A stretch of 38,163 nucleotides of DNA from an uncultured Mycoplasmatota bacterium (GCA_946490195.1 CAMLWN010000008.1:1-38163); one strand, 5' to 3'. Shown: positions 1-8,393, counted from the stretch's first letter. The notes: generated by a model from the sequence alone, not told the origin. Translations and numbers: made by a program.

Positions 1-73
1 CTTTTCCTTTTTTCATAAAGTTTTCTCTTTTAAACTATTTCACTCTTTTTTACTGCAAATACAGCTTATAAAG

Positions 74-967
74 TTATATTTTTAAATATTTTTTAACAGC
101 TCTCCAAGAACCTAACATACCTACTAAAGAACCTATAACAAGTAAGATTAAAGAAACAATAAGTACAAATGGGAAAGGCTCTACCAAAGTAATAATTTGA
201 GTAAATACATATCCACCAGTCTGATTATATAAAAATACATATCCATAAATACTTATAAGAATAGGAATAATACTACCAAAAACTCCTAAAACAAATCCTT
301 CAAATACAAAAGGAAGTTTAATAGAAGTATTCGAAGCACCCACAAGTCTCATAATTTCAATTTCAGTTCTTCTAGAAAAAATAGTCAACTTAATCGTATT
401 ACTAATCAAAAATGCAGTAACTAAAACTAAAGCAATAACTATAGCAAAAGTTCCAAAACTAACCGCGTCAAAAATACCTATAACATTTTCAACCATTCCT
501 TCACCATACTCGGCACTATTTACAAAATCGAATTCTCGAAGACGATCAGCAGTTTCTCCTAAATTTTTCACATCATCTACTTTTACAATAACAGAATCTA
601 AAAGAGGATTTTCTTCAAAGATATCTAAAGCATTTTCCAAACTTTGATCTTCTTCTTTCATTTCAGCTTTCCACTCATCCTTGCTTTTCATTTCGTAAGA
701 ATCTACATTATCCATTGTTTTCAACGCATTTTCTAATTCTGTTTTTTGTTCATCTGTTACATCTTTATTCAGATAAGCAACAATAGTAAGTTCATGTTCT
801 AAGTCGGTAGTAACTTGCCGAACATTATACGTTAAGCAAATAGCAATAGCAACTAATATTAAGGTAATAGTAGTACAAGCAATAGACGCCATTGATAAAG
901 AAAAGTTACGAAAAACACTTTTAAAAGAATCTCGTATACTTCTAGTCAGTATTCTTAATGCTCTCAT
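74..967 (-). CDS. ftsX: Cell-division ABC transporter permease FtsX
   Basis: FtsX is the membrane subunit of the FtsEX complex, which transmits FtsE ATPase activity across the membrane to control peptidoglycan hydrolases at division. The 297-aa protein has the family layout: a cytoplasmic basic N-terminus, one TM helix (about 20-42), an extracellular domain of about 110 residues, then three TM helices with an FtsX core containing the EIEIMRLVGAS segment. I chose ATG at 967. A GTG at 997 is possible but would overlap ftsE by 56 bases; from 967 the overlap is 26 bases and an AAGGAA ribosome site lies upstream. It is translationally coupled to ftsE. A short open start at 16-1 could be the next gene (often a hydrolase activator), but too little is visible to call it. 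Identification is firm. Confidence 0.93.
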   Translation of the reverse strand: MRALRILTRSIRDSFKSVFRNFSLSMASIACTTITLILVAIAICLTYNVRQVTTDLEHELTIVAYLNKDVTDEQKTELENALKTMDNVDSYEMKSKDEWKAEMKEEDQSLENALDIFEENPLLDSVIVKVDDVKNLGETADRLREFDFVNSAEYGEGMVENVIGIFDAVSFGTFAIVIALVLVTAFLISNTIKLTIFSRRTEIEIMRLVGASNTSIKLPFVFEGFVLGVFGSIIPILISIYGYVFLYNQTGGYVFTQIITLVEPFPFVLIVSLILLVIGSLVGMLGSWRAVKKYLKI

Positions 968-1655
968 GGACTTTATAACTTCCTTTCTTCGTATCACTTG
1001 CTAAAACACCATTTTCAATAACAAGAACTCGTTTTTTCATTCGATTAACAAGCTCTTTGTCATGAGTTGCCATAATAATAGTCGTTCCAAGTTCACGATT
1101 AATTTTATCCAAAATTTTCATAATTCCTTTTGAAGTTTCTGGATCCAAATTTCCTGTTGGCTCATCACAAATTAAAAGCTTTGGATCATTCACTATAGCT
1201 CTCGCAATAGCTACACGTTGCTGTTCACCACCAGATAATTCACTAGGTAAATTTCTTGTCTTTTCTTTTAAACCAACAGCTTCAATAGCTTTTAACACTT
1301 TTGGACGAATTTCATCATTAGGTAATCCTAAAGTTTCCAAAGCAAATGCTACATTCTCATAGACATTCAATTTAGGAAGCAATTTAAAATCTTGGAAAAC
1401 AACTCCCAATTTTCTACGTAATTTATACACTTTAGAATTTCTTAGCTTTGCTACATCAATACCTCCAACAATAACACTACCTTTAGTAGGTTTTTCTTCA
1501 CGGTAAAGCATTTTAATAAAAGTAGATTTACCTGAACCAGTTGAACCAATAACAAAAACAAATTCGCCTTTATCAATAGACACGCTTAAATCAGCAACCG
1601 CGGTGGTTCCATTTTTATAAATTTTATAAGCATGCTCAACTTTAATTAACTTCAC
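942..1655 (-). CDS. ftsE: Cell-division ATP-binding protein FtsE
   Basis: FtsE is the cytoplasmic ATPase partner of FtsX. The 237-aa protein carries Walker A GSTGSGKST (residues 37-45), a Q-loop (VVFQD), the ABC signature LSGGEQQR (about 140-147), Walker B LLICDEPTGNLD and a switch histidine in ATHD. Translation starts at GTG 1655, six bases after a GAGGTG site. A -10-like TATAAT (1686-1681 read on minus) lies just beyond the yitT terminator, so ftsEX probably has its own promoter. The -35 is poor (TTTATA at 17 bases). Length and motifs are typical of the family. Confidence 0.95.
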   Translation of the reverse strand: MKLIKVEHAYKIYKNGTTAVADLSVSIDKGEFVFVIGSTGSGKSTFIKMLYREEKPTKGSVIVGGIDVAKLRNSKVYKLRRKLGVVFQDFKLLPKLNVYENVAFALETLGLPNDEIRPKVLKAIEAVGLKEKTRNLPSELSGGEQQRVAIARAIVNDPKLLICDEPTGNLDPETSKGIMKILDKINRELGTTIIMATHDKELVNRMKKRVLVIENGVLASDTKKGSYKVHESIKNTD

Positions 1656-1690
1656 TTACTACACCTCGCATTATTAGTTTATTATAACAT

Positions 1691-1728
1691 AAAAAAAGCT
1701 CTATATAAATGGTAAATTTTGAGCTTTT
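1691..1728 (-). terminator. Intrinsic terminator of the yitT gene
   Basis: Read on the minus strand, AAAAGCTC and GAGCTTTT form an 8-bp stem around a 19-base loop, followed by TTT. The upstream arm lies within the last codons of the YitT gene, so the terminator overlaps coding sequence. The ftsE -10 follows directly. Confidence 0.6.
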
Positions 1729-2594
1729 ACACCACCATGAACCTCATAGCAATCATTAATAACAAAAAATGCATTTGGATCGACTTCTAAAATAGCCTCC
1801 TTAAACAAATAATAATCTTTATTAGGCACGACACACATTAAAATATGACTTTTTTTCTTAGAATATCCACCCTCCATATCCAAAATTGTAACTCCTGTAT
1901 GAAGCTCATGTAAAATAAAATCTTCAACTTTATCAAGTTCTTTTGTATGAATAAAAAAGAGCTTAGAATTAGAAATACCTATCATAATTCGATCCATAAT
2001 TCCCGTATATATAACTAAAATCAAAATAGCATAAATCATTTGATTAATTCCAAAAACAAAAGCTCCAATTAACACTACAACTCCCTGAATAATTAACGCA
2101 CATTTTCCCTCGGGCATATGAAAGAATTTATTAAAAATACGAACAACGATATCTGATCCACCTGTATCAAAACCCATTTTATAAACTAGACCATAGCCCA
2201 AACCATACAATAAACCTGCAGCCAAAACAACCAACACCATATTATCCAAAACAATATATTGACTTAAAAAAGAAGCTAAAGACTTAGTTAAACTAATGAA
2301 AACCGGATACATCAAACTTCCAACAATCGAAATTCCAGTTCGTTTTACTCCAAGTACCAAAAAACTTACAACCAATAAAATACAAGTACACACATACAAA
2401 AATATTTGAGGATCCCATCCAAATAAAGGTTCAACAACAATCGATAAACCGGTAGTCCCTCCGATAACTAAGTTATAAGGATACAAAAACATATTATAAG
2501 TTAACGCAAGTAAAAAAACACCAATCAAAATAACCAAAATCCGTTTATAAAAATCCTTTTTCATAACAGTTTCTTTAATCTTTTGAATATCCAT
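1701..2594 (-). CDS. YitT family membrane protein (DUF161/DUF2179)
   Basis: This is a polytopic membrane protein of the YitT/DUF161 family with a C-terminal DUF2179 domain. The physiological substrate of the family is not settled. The 297-aa sequence shows about five to six TM helices in residues 15-200, with the glycine-rich GGTTGLS and GFDTGGSDI signatures of the family. A soluble C-terminal domain of about 80 residues follows (SKLFFIHTKELDKVE onward, ending EVHGGVKAQNLPFI). ATG 2594 has an AAGGA site nine bases upstream. The gene is divergent from gerQ and ends in its own terminator. Family assignment is solid; function is unknown. Confidence 0.85.
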   Translation of the reverse strand: MDIQKIKETVMKKDFYKRILVILIGVFLLALTYNMFLYPYNLVIGGTTGLSIVVEPLFGWDPQIFLYVCTCILLVVSFLVLGVKRTGISIVGSLMYPVFISLTKSLASFLSQYIVLDNMVLVVLAAGLLYGLGYGLVYKMGFDTGGSDIVVRIFNKFFHMPEGKCALIIQGVVVLIGAFVFGINQMIYAILILVIYTGIMDRIMIGISNSKLFFIHTKELDKVEDFILHELHTGVTILDMEGGYSKKKSHILMCVVPNKDYYLFKEAILEVDPNAFFVINDCYEVHGGVKAQNLPFI

Positions 2595-2647
2595 ATATCA
2601 TCATCCTTATTTAAATTATAACGAACTTCTAAATGAAAAGCAACAAA

Positions 2648-2656
2648 CATAAAATA
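2648..2656 (+). promoter_or_regulatory. Possible sporulation-type -10 box upstream of gerQ
   Basis: CATAAAATA fits the CATA-N3-TA pattern of sigma-E/sigma-K -10 elements and sits 20 bases before the gerQ start codon. I see no convincing -35 at the usual 14-16 base spacing, so this is weak. In AT-rich DNA the match could be chance. Confidence 0.25.
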
Positions 2657-2675
2657 TAACGAGGTGATAATTTTA

Positions 2676-3029
2676 ATGAATGGCAGTTTTTTTAATACGC
2701 CAACATTTCCAGGTACAACAAAAACACCAATGACTCCACCTGGAAACATCAGTTCCCAAAACTCTCTTCCCTTAGAGCAAAGTTTAATTGAAAATATTTT
2801 AAGATTAAACAAAGGAAAAAAAGTAAAAGTATACGCTTCTTATCCAGATTCAAACGAATGGCGAGACAGAATTTATGAAGGAATTATTGAACAATCAGGA
2901 AGAGACCATTTACTTCTTTCTGATCCATCTACAGGCAACTGGTTTTTACTTAGAATGTTATATATAAACTTCATTGAATTTGGGGAAAAAATCAATTACA
3001 ATCCAGACTACTCAGATACTTTTGATTAA
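2676..3029 (+). CDS. gerQ: Spore coat protein GerQ (YwdL) homologue
   Basis: In Bacillus, GerQ is a coat protein needed for CwlJ-dependent germination and is cross-linked by transglutaminase. The 117-aa product has the family pattern: a low-complexity Pro/Thr/Asn N-terminus of about 30 residues, then the conserved core LPLEQSLIENILRLNKGK, followed by GIIEQSGRDHLLLSDPSTG and a hydrophobic end with YINFIEFGEKINY. I placed the start at ATG 2676, nine bases after GAGGTG; a GTG inside that ribosome site (2664) is less likely. The gene stands alone between divergent yitT and convergent MBL hydrolase, with its own terminator. Identification rests on the core motifs, which I recognise well. It implies a spore-forming (or recently spore-forming) organism. 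Confidence 0.88.
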   Translation: MNGSFFNTPTFPGTTKTPMTPPGNISSQNSLPLEQSLIENILRLNKGKKVKVYASYPDSNEWRDRIYEGIIEQSGRDHLLLSDPSTGNWFLLRMLYINFIEFGEKINYNPDYSDTFD

Positions 3030-3052
3030 GAAACATTTTTGTTTCTTTTTTT
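3028..3052 (+). terminator. Intrinsic terminator after gerQ
   Basis: AAGAAAC and GTTTCTT pair around a six-base loop, and the stem runs into a T tract reaching 3052. It overlaps the stop codon of the convergent MBL hydrolase gene. Confidence 0.8.
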
Positions 3053-3551
3053 ATAAAAATTGTTCCAAAAAAACTTTTTCTTGACCTAATTTTGTTATTC
3101 TTCCGTGACCTGGATACAAAATTGTATCTAAAGGAATAGTTTGTAAAATTTTTTGAATAGATTTTTTCATCAATTCAACATCCCCGCCTAAATCGCATCT
3201 TCCAATAGTATGATAAAAAATAAAATCTCCTACAAACATAATTTTCTCTTCAGGAAAATAAAAAGAAATAGAATCCAAGGTATGCCCAGGATTTGAAAAA
3301 ACCTCATAATGAAATTCCTCTACTTTTTGATTAGCTTTTAAATGATAAAAATTCTCAAGTTCTTTTAAAGCCCCTACATGATCAGGATGAAAATGCGTAA
3401 CTAAGATACCCACGACTTTATAAGGTTTCAAAAAATCTAAAATTTTCTCTTTCTCATCTCCTGGATCAATAAGAATAGCTTCTTTCTTTTCATTTACCAA
3501 AACATAGCAATTTTCTTGAAGTTCTCCAACTACTAAAGTATGTATTGTCAT
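3051..3551 (-). CDS. MBL-fold metallo-hydrolase (glyoxalase II/YqgX-like)
   Basis: A small cytosolic metallo-beta-lactamase-fold hydrolase, 166 aa. The dinuclear metal site is visible as HFHPDH (residues 53-58), a later GHT (NPGHTLDS), the bridging aspartate in FVGDFIF, and the C-terminal PGHG. The FxxxIGRCDLGG segment is typical of the YqgX/glyoxalase II-like subgroup, whose members hydrolyse thioesters such as hydroxyacylglutathione or related thiols. The true substrate cannot be read from sequence. It is shorter than classical glyoxalase II (about 250 aa) because it lacks the helical C-terminal domain. ATG 3551 has a GGTGAT site eight bases upstream. It is a single gene, convergent with gerQ. 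Confidence 0.88.
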   Translation of the reverse strand: MTIHTLVVGELQENCYVLVNEKKEAILIDPGDEKEKILDFLKPYKVVGILVTHFHPDHVGALKELENFYHLKANQKVEEFHYEVFSNPGHTLDSISFYFPEEKIMFVGDFIFYHTIGRCDLGGDVELMKKSIQKILQTIPLDTILYPGHGRITKLGQEKVFLEQFL

Positions 3552-3588
3552 AATTTATCACCATTTTAAATGTAACATAAAAAAATTA

Positions 3589-3617
3589 TTTAAACAAGAA
3601 ACAAAATATGATACAAT
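3589..3617 (+). promoter_or_regulatory. Promoter of the LemA-like gene
   Basis: TTTAAA (3589-3594), 17-base spacer, TACAAT (3612-3617), preceded by TGa as an extended -10. It lies 25 bases before the start codon. Confidence 0.55.
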
Positions 3618-3641
3618 GCTTATAGAATTGAGGCGTGAACA

Positions 3642-4187
3642 ATGGAAACATTTACTATTCTTTTACTAGTAATTATCATAATAGGAATTTTAGCCATATT
3701 ATATATCAATATCTATAATCATATTCAATTTAGCAAAACAAAAATTGAAAAAGTTGAAGGAAACATTGACGAAGATTTAAGAACAAAATACGATTTAATC
3801 GTCAAAGCAGACAATATAATAAAAAATAATTTAAAGGCTAAAAAAGACTATTTAAAAGATTTTATAAATTTAAAAGAAGAAAAAATAAGTAACTTTGATT
3901 TAGAAAGAAAATTAAAAGAAGCTGAAACAATTATCGATACACTTTACGAAGATAACAAAGAATTAAATGAAAATGAAACAATGATAGAAATTCAAGAAGA
4001 ATTTAAAAATATAAATGAAAAACTAGTGGCAGGTATTTCCTATTATAACAAGCATGTTACTGAAACAAACAATTACATCAGAAAATTTCCAAACAACATA
4101 GTTGCTAAAATACACCATGTAAAAGCCAAAACATTTTTTGATGGCAAAGATATGACCGACACAGATATAGAAGACTTTAAATTATAA
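3642..4187 (+). CDS. LemA family membrane-anchored protein
   Basis: The 181-aa protein has one N-terminal TM helix (about residues 4-24) and then a mostly alpha-helical, lysine/glutamate-rich body, as in LemA proteins. The C-terminal part has the family feature of a YYN motif followed by NNYIRKFPNNIVAKI, matching the LemA pattern of a tyrosine-asparagine pair, then a 'fP.n.va' segment. LemA proteins occur widely; their biochemical role is not established. The body lies outside or inside the membrane depending on orientation, which I cannot decide. GAGGCG precedes ATG 3642. It is monocistronic, with its own promoter and a terminator shared with the convergent ATPase gene. Confidence 0.75.
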   Translation: METFTILLLVIIIIGILAILYINIYNHIQFSKTKIEKVEGNIDEDLRTKYDLIVKADNIIKNNLKAKKDYLKDFINLKEEKISNFDLERKLKEAETIIDTLYEDNKELNENETMIEIQEEFKNINEKLVAGISYYNKHVTETNNYIRKFPNNIVAKIHHVKAKTFFDGKDMTDTDIEDFKL

Positions 4188-4214
4188 AAAACTCACAAAT
4201 CCATGTGAGTTTTT
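4186..4214. terminator. Bidirectional terminator between the LemA-like gene and the P-type ATPase
   Basis: AAAAACTCAC and GTGAGTTTTT flank an eight-base loop. The A- and T-rich ends make it work in both directions for two convergent genes. Confidence 0.85.
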
Positions 4215-4225
4215 ATATGGAACAA

Positions 4226-6853
4226 CTATTCTTTAAAAAAATGATTCAATACAGGTTTAAACATTTCAATAATTACTAAACTAACCAAATTAATGAGGAA
4301 CACTAAGAAAAATTGTCCAAGATTTACGACTTGTAAAGAAAAAATTTGACCAATCGGAGTTAAGAATACCAAAAGTTGAACAAGAAGTAAGAAGAAAACT
4401 CCAAGATTTAATTGCTTATTTGAAAAAATTCCTTTTTGAAAAATACCTTCTTTTAAAGAACGACAATTATAAGCAAAAACAAATTCATTTAAAACAACGC
4501 TTAACAAAGCCAAAGTTTGAGCCATTTCTACACCTAAAGAATTAATACTAACAAAATAAACAAGTAATGAAACTCCCGCTTCAACAATAACAGAAAGAAT
4601 TAAAAAGGCTAAAAAATAAGGAGTAAAAATCGGCTTATCTAAACCATTAGGTTTTTTCTTCATATTCTTTTTACTTGATTTTTCAAAAGCTAAACAAATA
4701 GATGGTATAGTATCTGCAACTAAGTCAATATATAAAACATGTAAAGCCAAAATAATTTGATTATTTAAAAACATTCCTAAAATAATTAAAACAATTTCTG
4801 TAAAATTACTAGATAAATTATATAAAACATTAGCAATGACATTATCATAAATTCTTCTTCCTTCATCAACAGCTGTTACAATAGTAGAAAAACTATCATC
4901 AAGTAATAAAATATCAGAAACACTTTTTGTAACATCCGTTCCACTTGCGCCCATTCCAATTCCAACATTAGCAAGTTGCAAAGCTGGAGCATCATTAACA
5001 CCATCACCTGTCATTGCAACGACTTTGCCCTGACGCTGTAAAGCATCAACAAGCAAATACTTATGATCTGGCGAAACTCTTGCAAAAACACTATATTCAT
5101 TTACACATTTTTTTAACTCTTTCGGTGTCATCTTATCTAATTCACTACCTAAAACACCTTTTTCCTCATCTTCAATAATTCCAACTTCACGAGCAATGGC
5201 AAGAGCAGTATCTAAACTATCACCTGTAATCATAATAGGTCTAATCTTAGCACTTTTACATTTTTGAATTGCAGCTTTAACGTCACTTCTTGCTGGGTCT
5301 TTCATAGCTAACATACCAACAAATATCAAGCGACTATTTTCTTCATTTAAATATTTTTCTTCATCTTCATAAGTAGACAAATCTTCTTTATAAGCCAACG
5401 CAATGACTTTTAAAGCTTCTTTAGATAACGCTTCTTCAATTTCTAGAATTCTATCTTTATCTTCCTTAGTAATTTTTTTAACTTCTCCATTTTCTAAAAG
5501 AAAACCGCAACGACTTAATACTGCTTCTGGACTTCCTTTAGTAAACAAAATTTTATCTTGATTCTTTTGATAAACAAAACTCATCATCTTTCGTTCTGAA
5601 TCAAAAGGAATCTCCACAATTTTCTGAAAATCTTTTTGAACATTTTCAACAGATATATTCTTAGTATTCAAAAAATTTAATAAAGCAACGTCTACTGCAT
5701 CTCCAACATATTTATTTTTTTTATCTTTTATTGCCGTATTACAAAGAGCCAAAATAGAAACAATTTTATCATTTTTATGCAAATCAAATTCTTCCAAAGA
5801 TATAATCTTACCATCAAGATATCCTTTAACAACTTCCATTTGATTTAGAGTGAGTGTTCCCGTTTTATCAGTACAAATAATTTCTGTTGCACCAAGAGTT
5901 TCAATGGCAGCCATATTCCGAACTACAGTTTTTTTCTTTGCCATTGCTTTAACTCCAATCATTAAAGTTGAAGTAATCGCAATAGGTAAACATTCTGGAA
6001 CAGATGCAACAATCATCGAAATACAAAGCATAACAACAGTCAAAACATCATAATCTTTTATAATACTAAAGATTAAGACAAACATCACAAGAAAAATAGC
6101 AACCATTGAAATAAAAGTACTTACTTTTTTTACTTTTACTTGCAATAAAGTTATAGGCTCTTCACTTGTATTAATAGCTTTAGCAATTTTACCAATTTCT
6201 GTTTTCATAGAAATAGCTACAACAACTGCAATAACTTTTCCTGAAACTAAATTTGTTCCAGCAAAAACCATATTACTTCTTTCATGTAAAGAAACATTAG
6301 AAACAAGTATTTCATCATTTTTAGAAACAGAATTACTTTCTCCAGTCAAAACAGATTCATCAACTTTAGCAAAATAACTTTCAATAATCCTAGCATCAGC
6401 AGGTACACTATCTCCTGCTTCTAAAACAATAATATCACCGACCACCAAATTTGTAGAAGAGACTTCTTCTATCTTACCATCACGATAAACTTGAACTTTA
6501 GTTATACTATATTGTTTTAACTTTTCAACTGCATCTTCAGCTTTATCTTCTTGTAAATATCCCATTAAAATATTTACAAAAGTTGTTCCCAAAATAACAA
6601 TAGAATCTAAATAATCATGAGTTTCAAAAAGCGCATAGAAAAAGGATAATACACCCACAACTAAAAGAAGAATAACCATAAAATTTTTAAATTGACTTAA
6701 AAAAATTTGAAGCTTACTTCTCCTTTTTTTACCTTGAATAACATTCTCTCCATACTTTTCCAAACGTCTTTTTGCTTCGGCTTTACTTAAACCATTTTTA
6801 GAAGTATTAAAATATTGCAAAACATCTTCTATTTTCTTTTGATAAAATTTCAA
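4226..6853 (-). CDS. Cation-transporting P-type ATPase (P2A, Ca2+-type)
   Basis: An 875-aa ATP-driven cation pump of the plasma membrane. Visible motifs are TGES (170-173, actuator), DKTGTLT (phosphorylated Asp329), a KGSPE nucleotide-binding segment, MITGDS and GDGVNDAPAL (615-624, hinge). Residues that bind Ca2+ in SERCA have counterparts: Glu287 in TM4, Asn682/Glu685 in TM5, and Asp709/Asp713 in TM6 where SERCA has Asn/Asp. This supports Ca2+ (or Mn2+) export. TM4 reads PECLP where most relatives have PEGLP. Translation probably starts at TTG 6853, five bases after GGTGAT; an ATG seven bases upstream is out of frame. An extended -10 (TGgTATACT, 6879-6871) gives a short leader. It is monocistronic. 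Confidence 0.92.
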   Translation of the reverse strand: MKFYQKKIEDVLQYFNTSKNGLSKAEAKRRLEKYGENVIQGKKRRSKLQIFLSQFKNFMVILLLVVGVLSFFYALFETHDYLDSIVILGTTFVNILMGYLQEDKAEDAVEKLKQYSITKVQVYRDGKIEEVSSTNLVVGDIIVLEAGDSVPADARIIESYFAKVDESVLTGESNSVSKNDEILVSNVSLHERSNMVFAGTNLVSGKVIAVVVAISMKTEIGKIAKAINTSEEPITLLQVKVKKVSTFISMVAIFLVMFVLIFSIIKDYDVLTVVMLCISMIVASVPECLPIAITSTLMIGVKAMAKKKTVVRNMAAIETLGATEIICTDKTGTLTLNQMEVVKGYLDGKIISLEEFDLHKNDKIVSILALCNTAIKDKKNKYVGDAVDVALLNFLNTKNISVENVQKDFQKIVEIPFDSERKMMSFVYQKNQDKILFTKGSPEAVLSRCGFLLENGEVKKITKEDKDRILEIEEALSKEALKVIALAYKEDLSTYEDEEKYLNEENSRLIFVGMLAMKDPARSDVKAAIQKCKSAKIRPIMITGDSLDTALAIAREVGIIEDEEKGVLGSELDKMTPKELKKCVNEYSVFARVSPDHKYLLVDALQRQGKVVAMTGDGVNDAPALQLANVGIGMGASGTDVTKSVSDILLLDDSFSTIVTAVDEGRRIYDNVIANVLYNLSSNFTEIVLIILGMFLNNQIILALHVLYIDLVADTIPSICLAFEKSSKKNMKKKPNGLDKPIFTPYFLAFLILSVIVEAGVSLLVYFVSINSLGVEMAQTLALLSVVLNEFVFAYNCRSLKEGIFQKGIFSNKQLNLGVFFLLLVQLLVFLTPIGQIFSLQVVNLGQFFLVFLINLVSLVIIEMFKPVLNHFFKE

Positions 6854-6870
6854 TGAGCATCACCATCTAA

Positions 6871-6879
6871 AGTATACCA
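6871..6879 (-). promoter_or_regulatory. Extended -10 promoter of the P-type ATPase gene
   Basis: On the minus strand TGgTATACT stands 18 bases before the TTG start. No clear -35 is present, as expected for an extended -10 promoter. Confidence 0.5.
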
Positions 6880-6907
6880 CAAATACAATCCATTATTTTT
6901 TTAGAAA

Positions 6908-6948
6908 AGAAAAAAAGACAATTCTTGACAAATTATCTTATTCTTTTC
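6908..6948 (-). repeat. 41-bp direct repeat, copy 1 (duplicated ung terminator)
   Basis: Identical over 41 bases to 8767-8807. On the minus strand it contains AAGATAATT, a seven-base loop and AATTGTCTT with a T tract: a 9-bp intrinsic terminator with one G-T pair. Here it ends the VirD4-like gene. The other copy ends ung. The pair brackets the zinc-ribbon/merR/virD4-like module. Confidence 0.92.
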
Positions 6949-6953
6949 AACAT

Positions 6954-8009
6954 TTAGTTTTTATCAAAAAAATCAAATAAATTAAAACTTTCATATTCAT
7001 TTGATGTAAAATTTGGATATTCTGCAGTGTATTTAGAAATATCTACATTTACATCTAACGAATTTATATCTATAACATTTTTTATAATCTCAAAAATATG
7101 TTTAGGATATTTTTCTTGTAACTCTTCCAAATTATTTGTTATAAAATAAGAAATGGTTTTATTTTGATTTGCATATTCAATAAACTCATCTATATAAGTA
7201 ATTACAGGAAATTTATTCAAATTATCAAATACAAAAACAAATTCAAGATTTTTCTTTTTGATTTGAAATAACAATTGTTCTAATAAAATAATTCCAATCT
7301 TATTTCGATTATCATGTCCAGTAAAGAAAATAGCTGTTTTATCTCCTAATTTAGATAAATCAAGATCAATAGTAGATAAAATATTTAACGTTAAAGGTCT
7401 TCCTAAATAAGGAGCAAGTAGGGTTTTTAAAGTAGATAAAATCCCACCTCGAGTATCAATAGGCGCAAAAACAGTACTTGAAGCTAAACGATAAATTGGA
7501 TCTGTTACTTCTAATTTAGTCAAATATTCTCGCATTTTTAAAATATTTTTCTCACCATCAATATCAATGAAACTCAACATACTAGATAAACTTTGAAGAT
7601 GAATTTCCTCTTCTTTACCCTCTTTAAACAACATAAGAAGTAATGCTACGAAAAAGTCAGCAGCTGTACTTTCCCAAAACGAATCCATAAGACTATTGCT
7701 TTTACAAAGATTTGCAGCCACTCCTTGTAATAATTCTATAGCATATTCTACATTTCCATTTTTATATAATAAATAAGGATAATAAAGAATATTAAAACCT
7801 TGAGACTTTTCTGGATCAGTAAAATTTAGTAAATAAATATTGTAACCTTTTTCTTTTAGAATTTTTTGAAATCTTGGATAATACTCTTCTTTATTATCTA
7901 TAACAAAAAGATTTTTATTTTCATAAATCATTTTTTCCATTTCAGAAAACATGTATCCTCTAGTTTTCCCACTATCCGGCTTCCCAATAAGTAAATTTGT
8001 GTTTTTCAT
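6954..8009 (-). CDS. VirD4/TraG-like P-loop ATPase, soluble, unusual Walker B
   Basis: A 351-aa P-loop protein resembling the ATPase domain of VirD4/TraG type IV coupling proteins. Walker A is GKPDSGKT (about residues 9-16). The next block, LFVIDNKEEYYPRF, corresponds to the coupling-protein 'v.DpKgEl' segment. Then come DPEKSQGFNIL and MDSFWESTAADFFVAL, which match the 'S..fNpl' and 'D.fW...A..ll.al' family features. It lacks the N-terminal TM helices that anchor true coupling proteins. The Walker B region reads FVFVFDNLNKFP, with Asn in place of the catalytic Glu. No relaxase or secretion genes are nearby, so a conjugation role is unlikely. It starts directly at the merR stop (TAA then ATG) and is co-transcribed with it. 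Function unknown. Confidence 0.65.
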   Translation of the reverse strand: MKNTNLLIGKPDSGKTRGYMFSEMEKMIYENKNLFVIDNKEEYYPRFQKILKEKGYNIYLLNFTDPEKSQGFNILYYPYLLYKNGNVEYAIELLQGVAANLCKSNSLMDSFWESTAADFFVALLLMLFKEGKEEEIHLQSLSSMLSFIDIDGEKNILKMREYLTKLEVTDPIYRLASSTVFAPIDTRGGILSTLKTLLAPYLGRPLTLNILSTIDLDLSKLGDKTAIFFTGHDNRNKIGIILLEQLLFQIKKKNLEFVFVFDNLNKFPVITYIDEFIEYANQNKTISYFITNNLEELQEKYPKHIFEIIKNVIDINSLDVNVDISKYTAEYPNFTSNEYESFNLFDFFDKN

Positions 8010-8393
8010 TTATCTCAAATCCTTTCTTTTAACTAATGTGCTTGATATTGGATTAGAACAAATCACCCCATCATGTAATCTTGTTCTTAATTCATCAATT
8101 TTCCGAATTTTTTTATATAAGTTTTCTTGCTCATTATATATCTTATCTTTTTGAATCAAAAAATCTTCATCTTTCCATTGATTCCAATTTTCTTTAATTT
8201 CTTCAAGCATAAAACCAGCTTCTTTTAACTCCAAAATAAGATGTAAATCATCAATTTGATCTGATGTATAATAACGATAACCGCTATATAAATCAATCGT
8301 TGCTGGATTAAACAAATCTATTTCATCATAGTATCTTAAAGTTTTAACGGGGACATTGACAATTTTTGAAAACTCACCAATTTTGTACTTCAT
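8010..8393 (-). CDS. MerR-family transcriptional regulator
   Basis: A 127-aa DNA-binding regulator. The N-terminus is the MerR winged helix: YKIGEFSKIVNVPVKTLRYYDEI, then a wing with GYRYYTSDQIDDL. A dimerising coiled coil (about 75-110) follows, then a short tail ending in KRKDLR. There is no large effector-binding domain, so any ligand would contact the short C-terminus; one cysteine lies there. I placed the start at ATG 8393, seven bases after GGGGG; an upstream ATG at 8429 would overlap the previous gene. It sits between the zinc-ribbon and VirD4-like genes in one transcription unit. The upstream promoter has the 19-base spacer typical of MerR control. Confidence 0.88.
   Translation of the reverse strand: MKYKIGEFSKIVNVPVKTLRYYDEIDLFNPATIDLYSGYRYYTSDQIDDLHLILELKEAGFMLEEIKENWNQWKDEDFLIQKDKIYNEQENLYKKIRKIDELRTRLHDGVICSNPISSTLVKRKDLR

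Noticed and set aside
1-16. Possible start of a peptidoglycan hydrolase gene on the minus strand after ftsX
   Set aside because: Only five codons are visible and the ribosome site is weak; it cannot be supported from this window.
2561-2812. 83-codon minus-strand ORF across the yitT-gerQ gap
   Set aside because: It overlaps the gerQ coding region, its ribosome site and the yitT start; composition follows gerQ in antisense.
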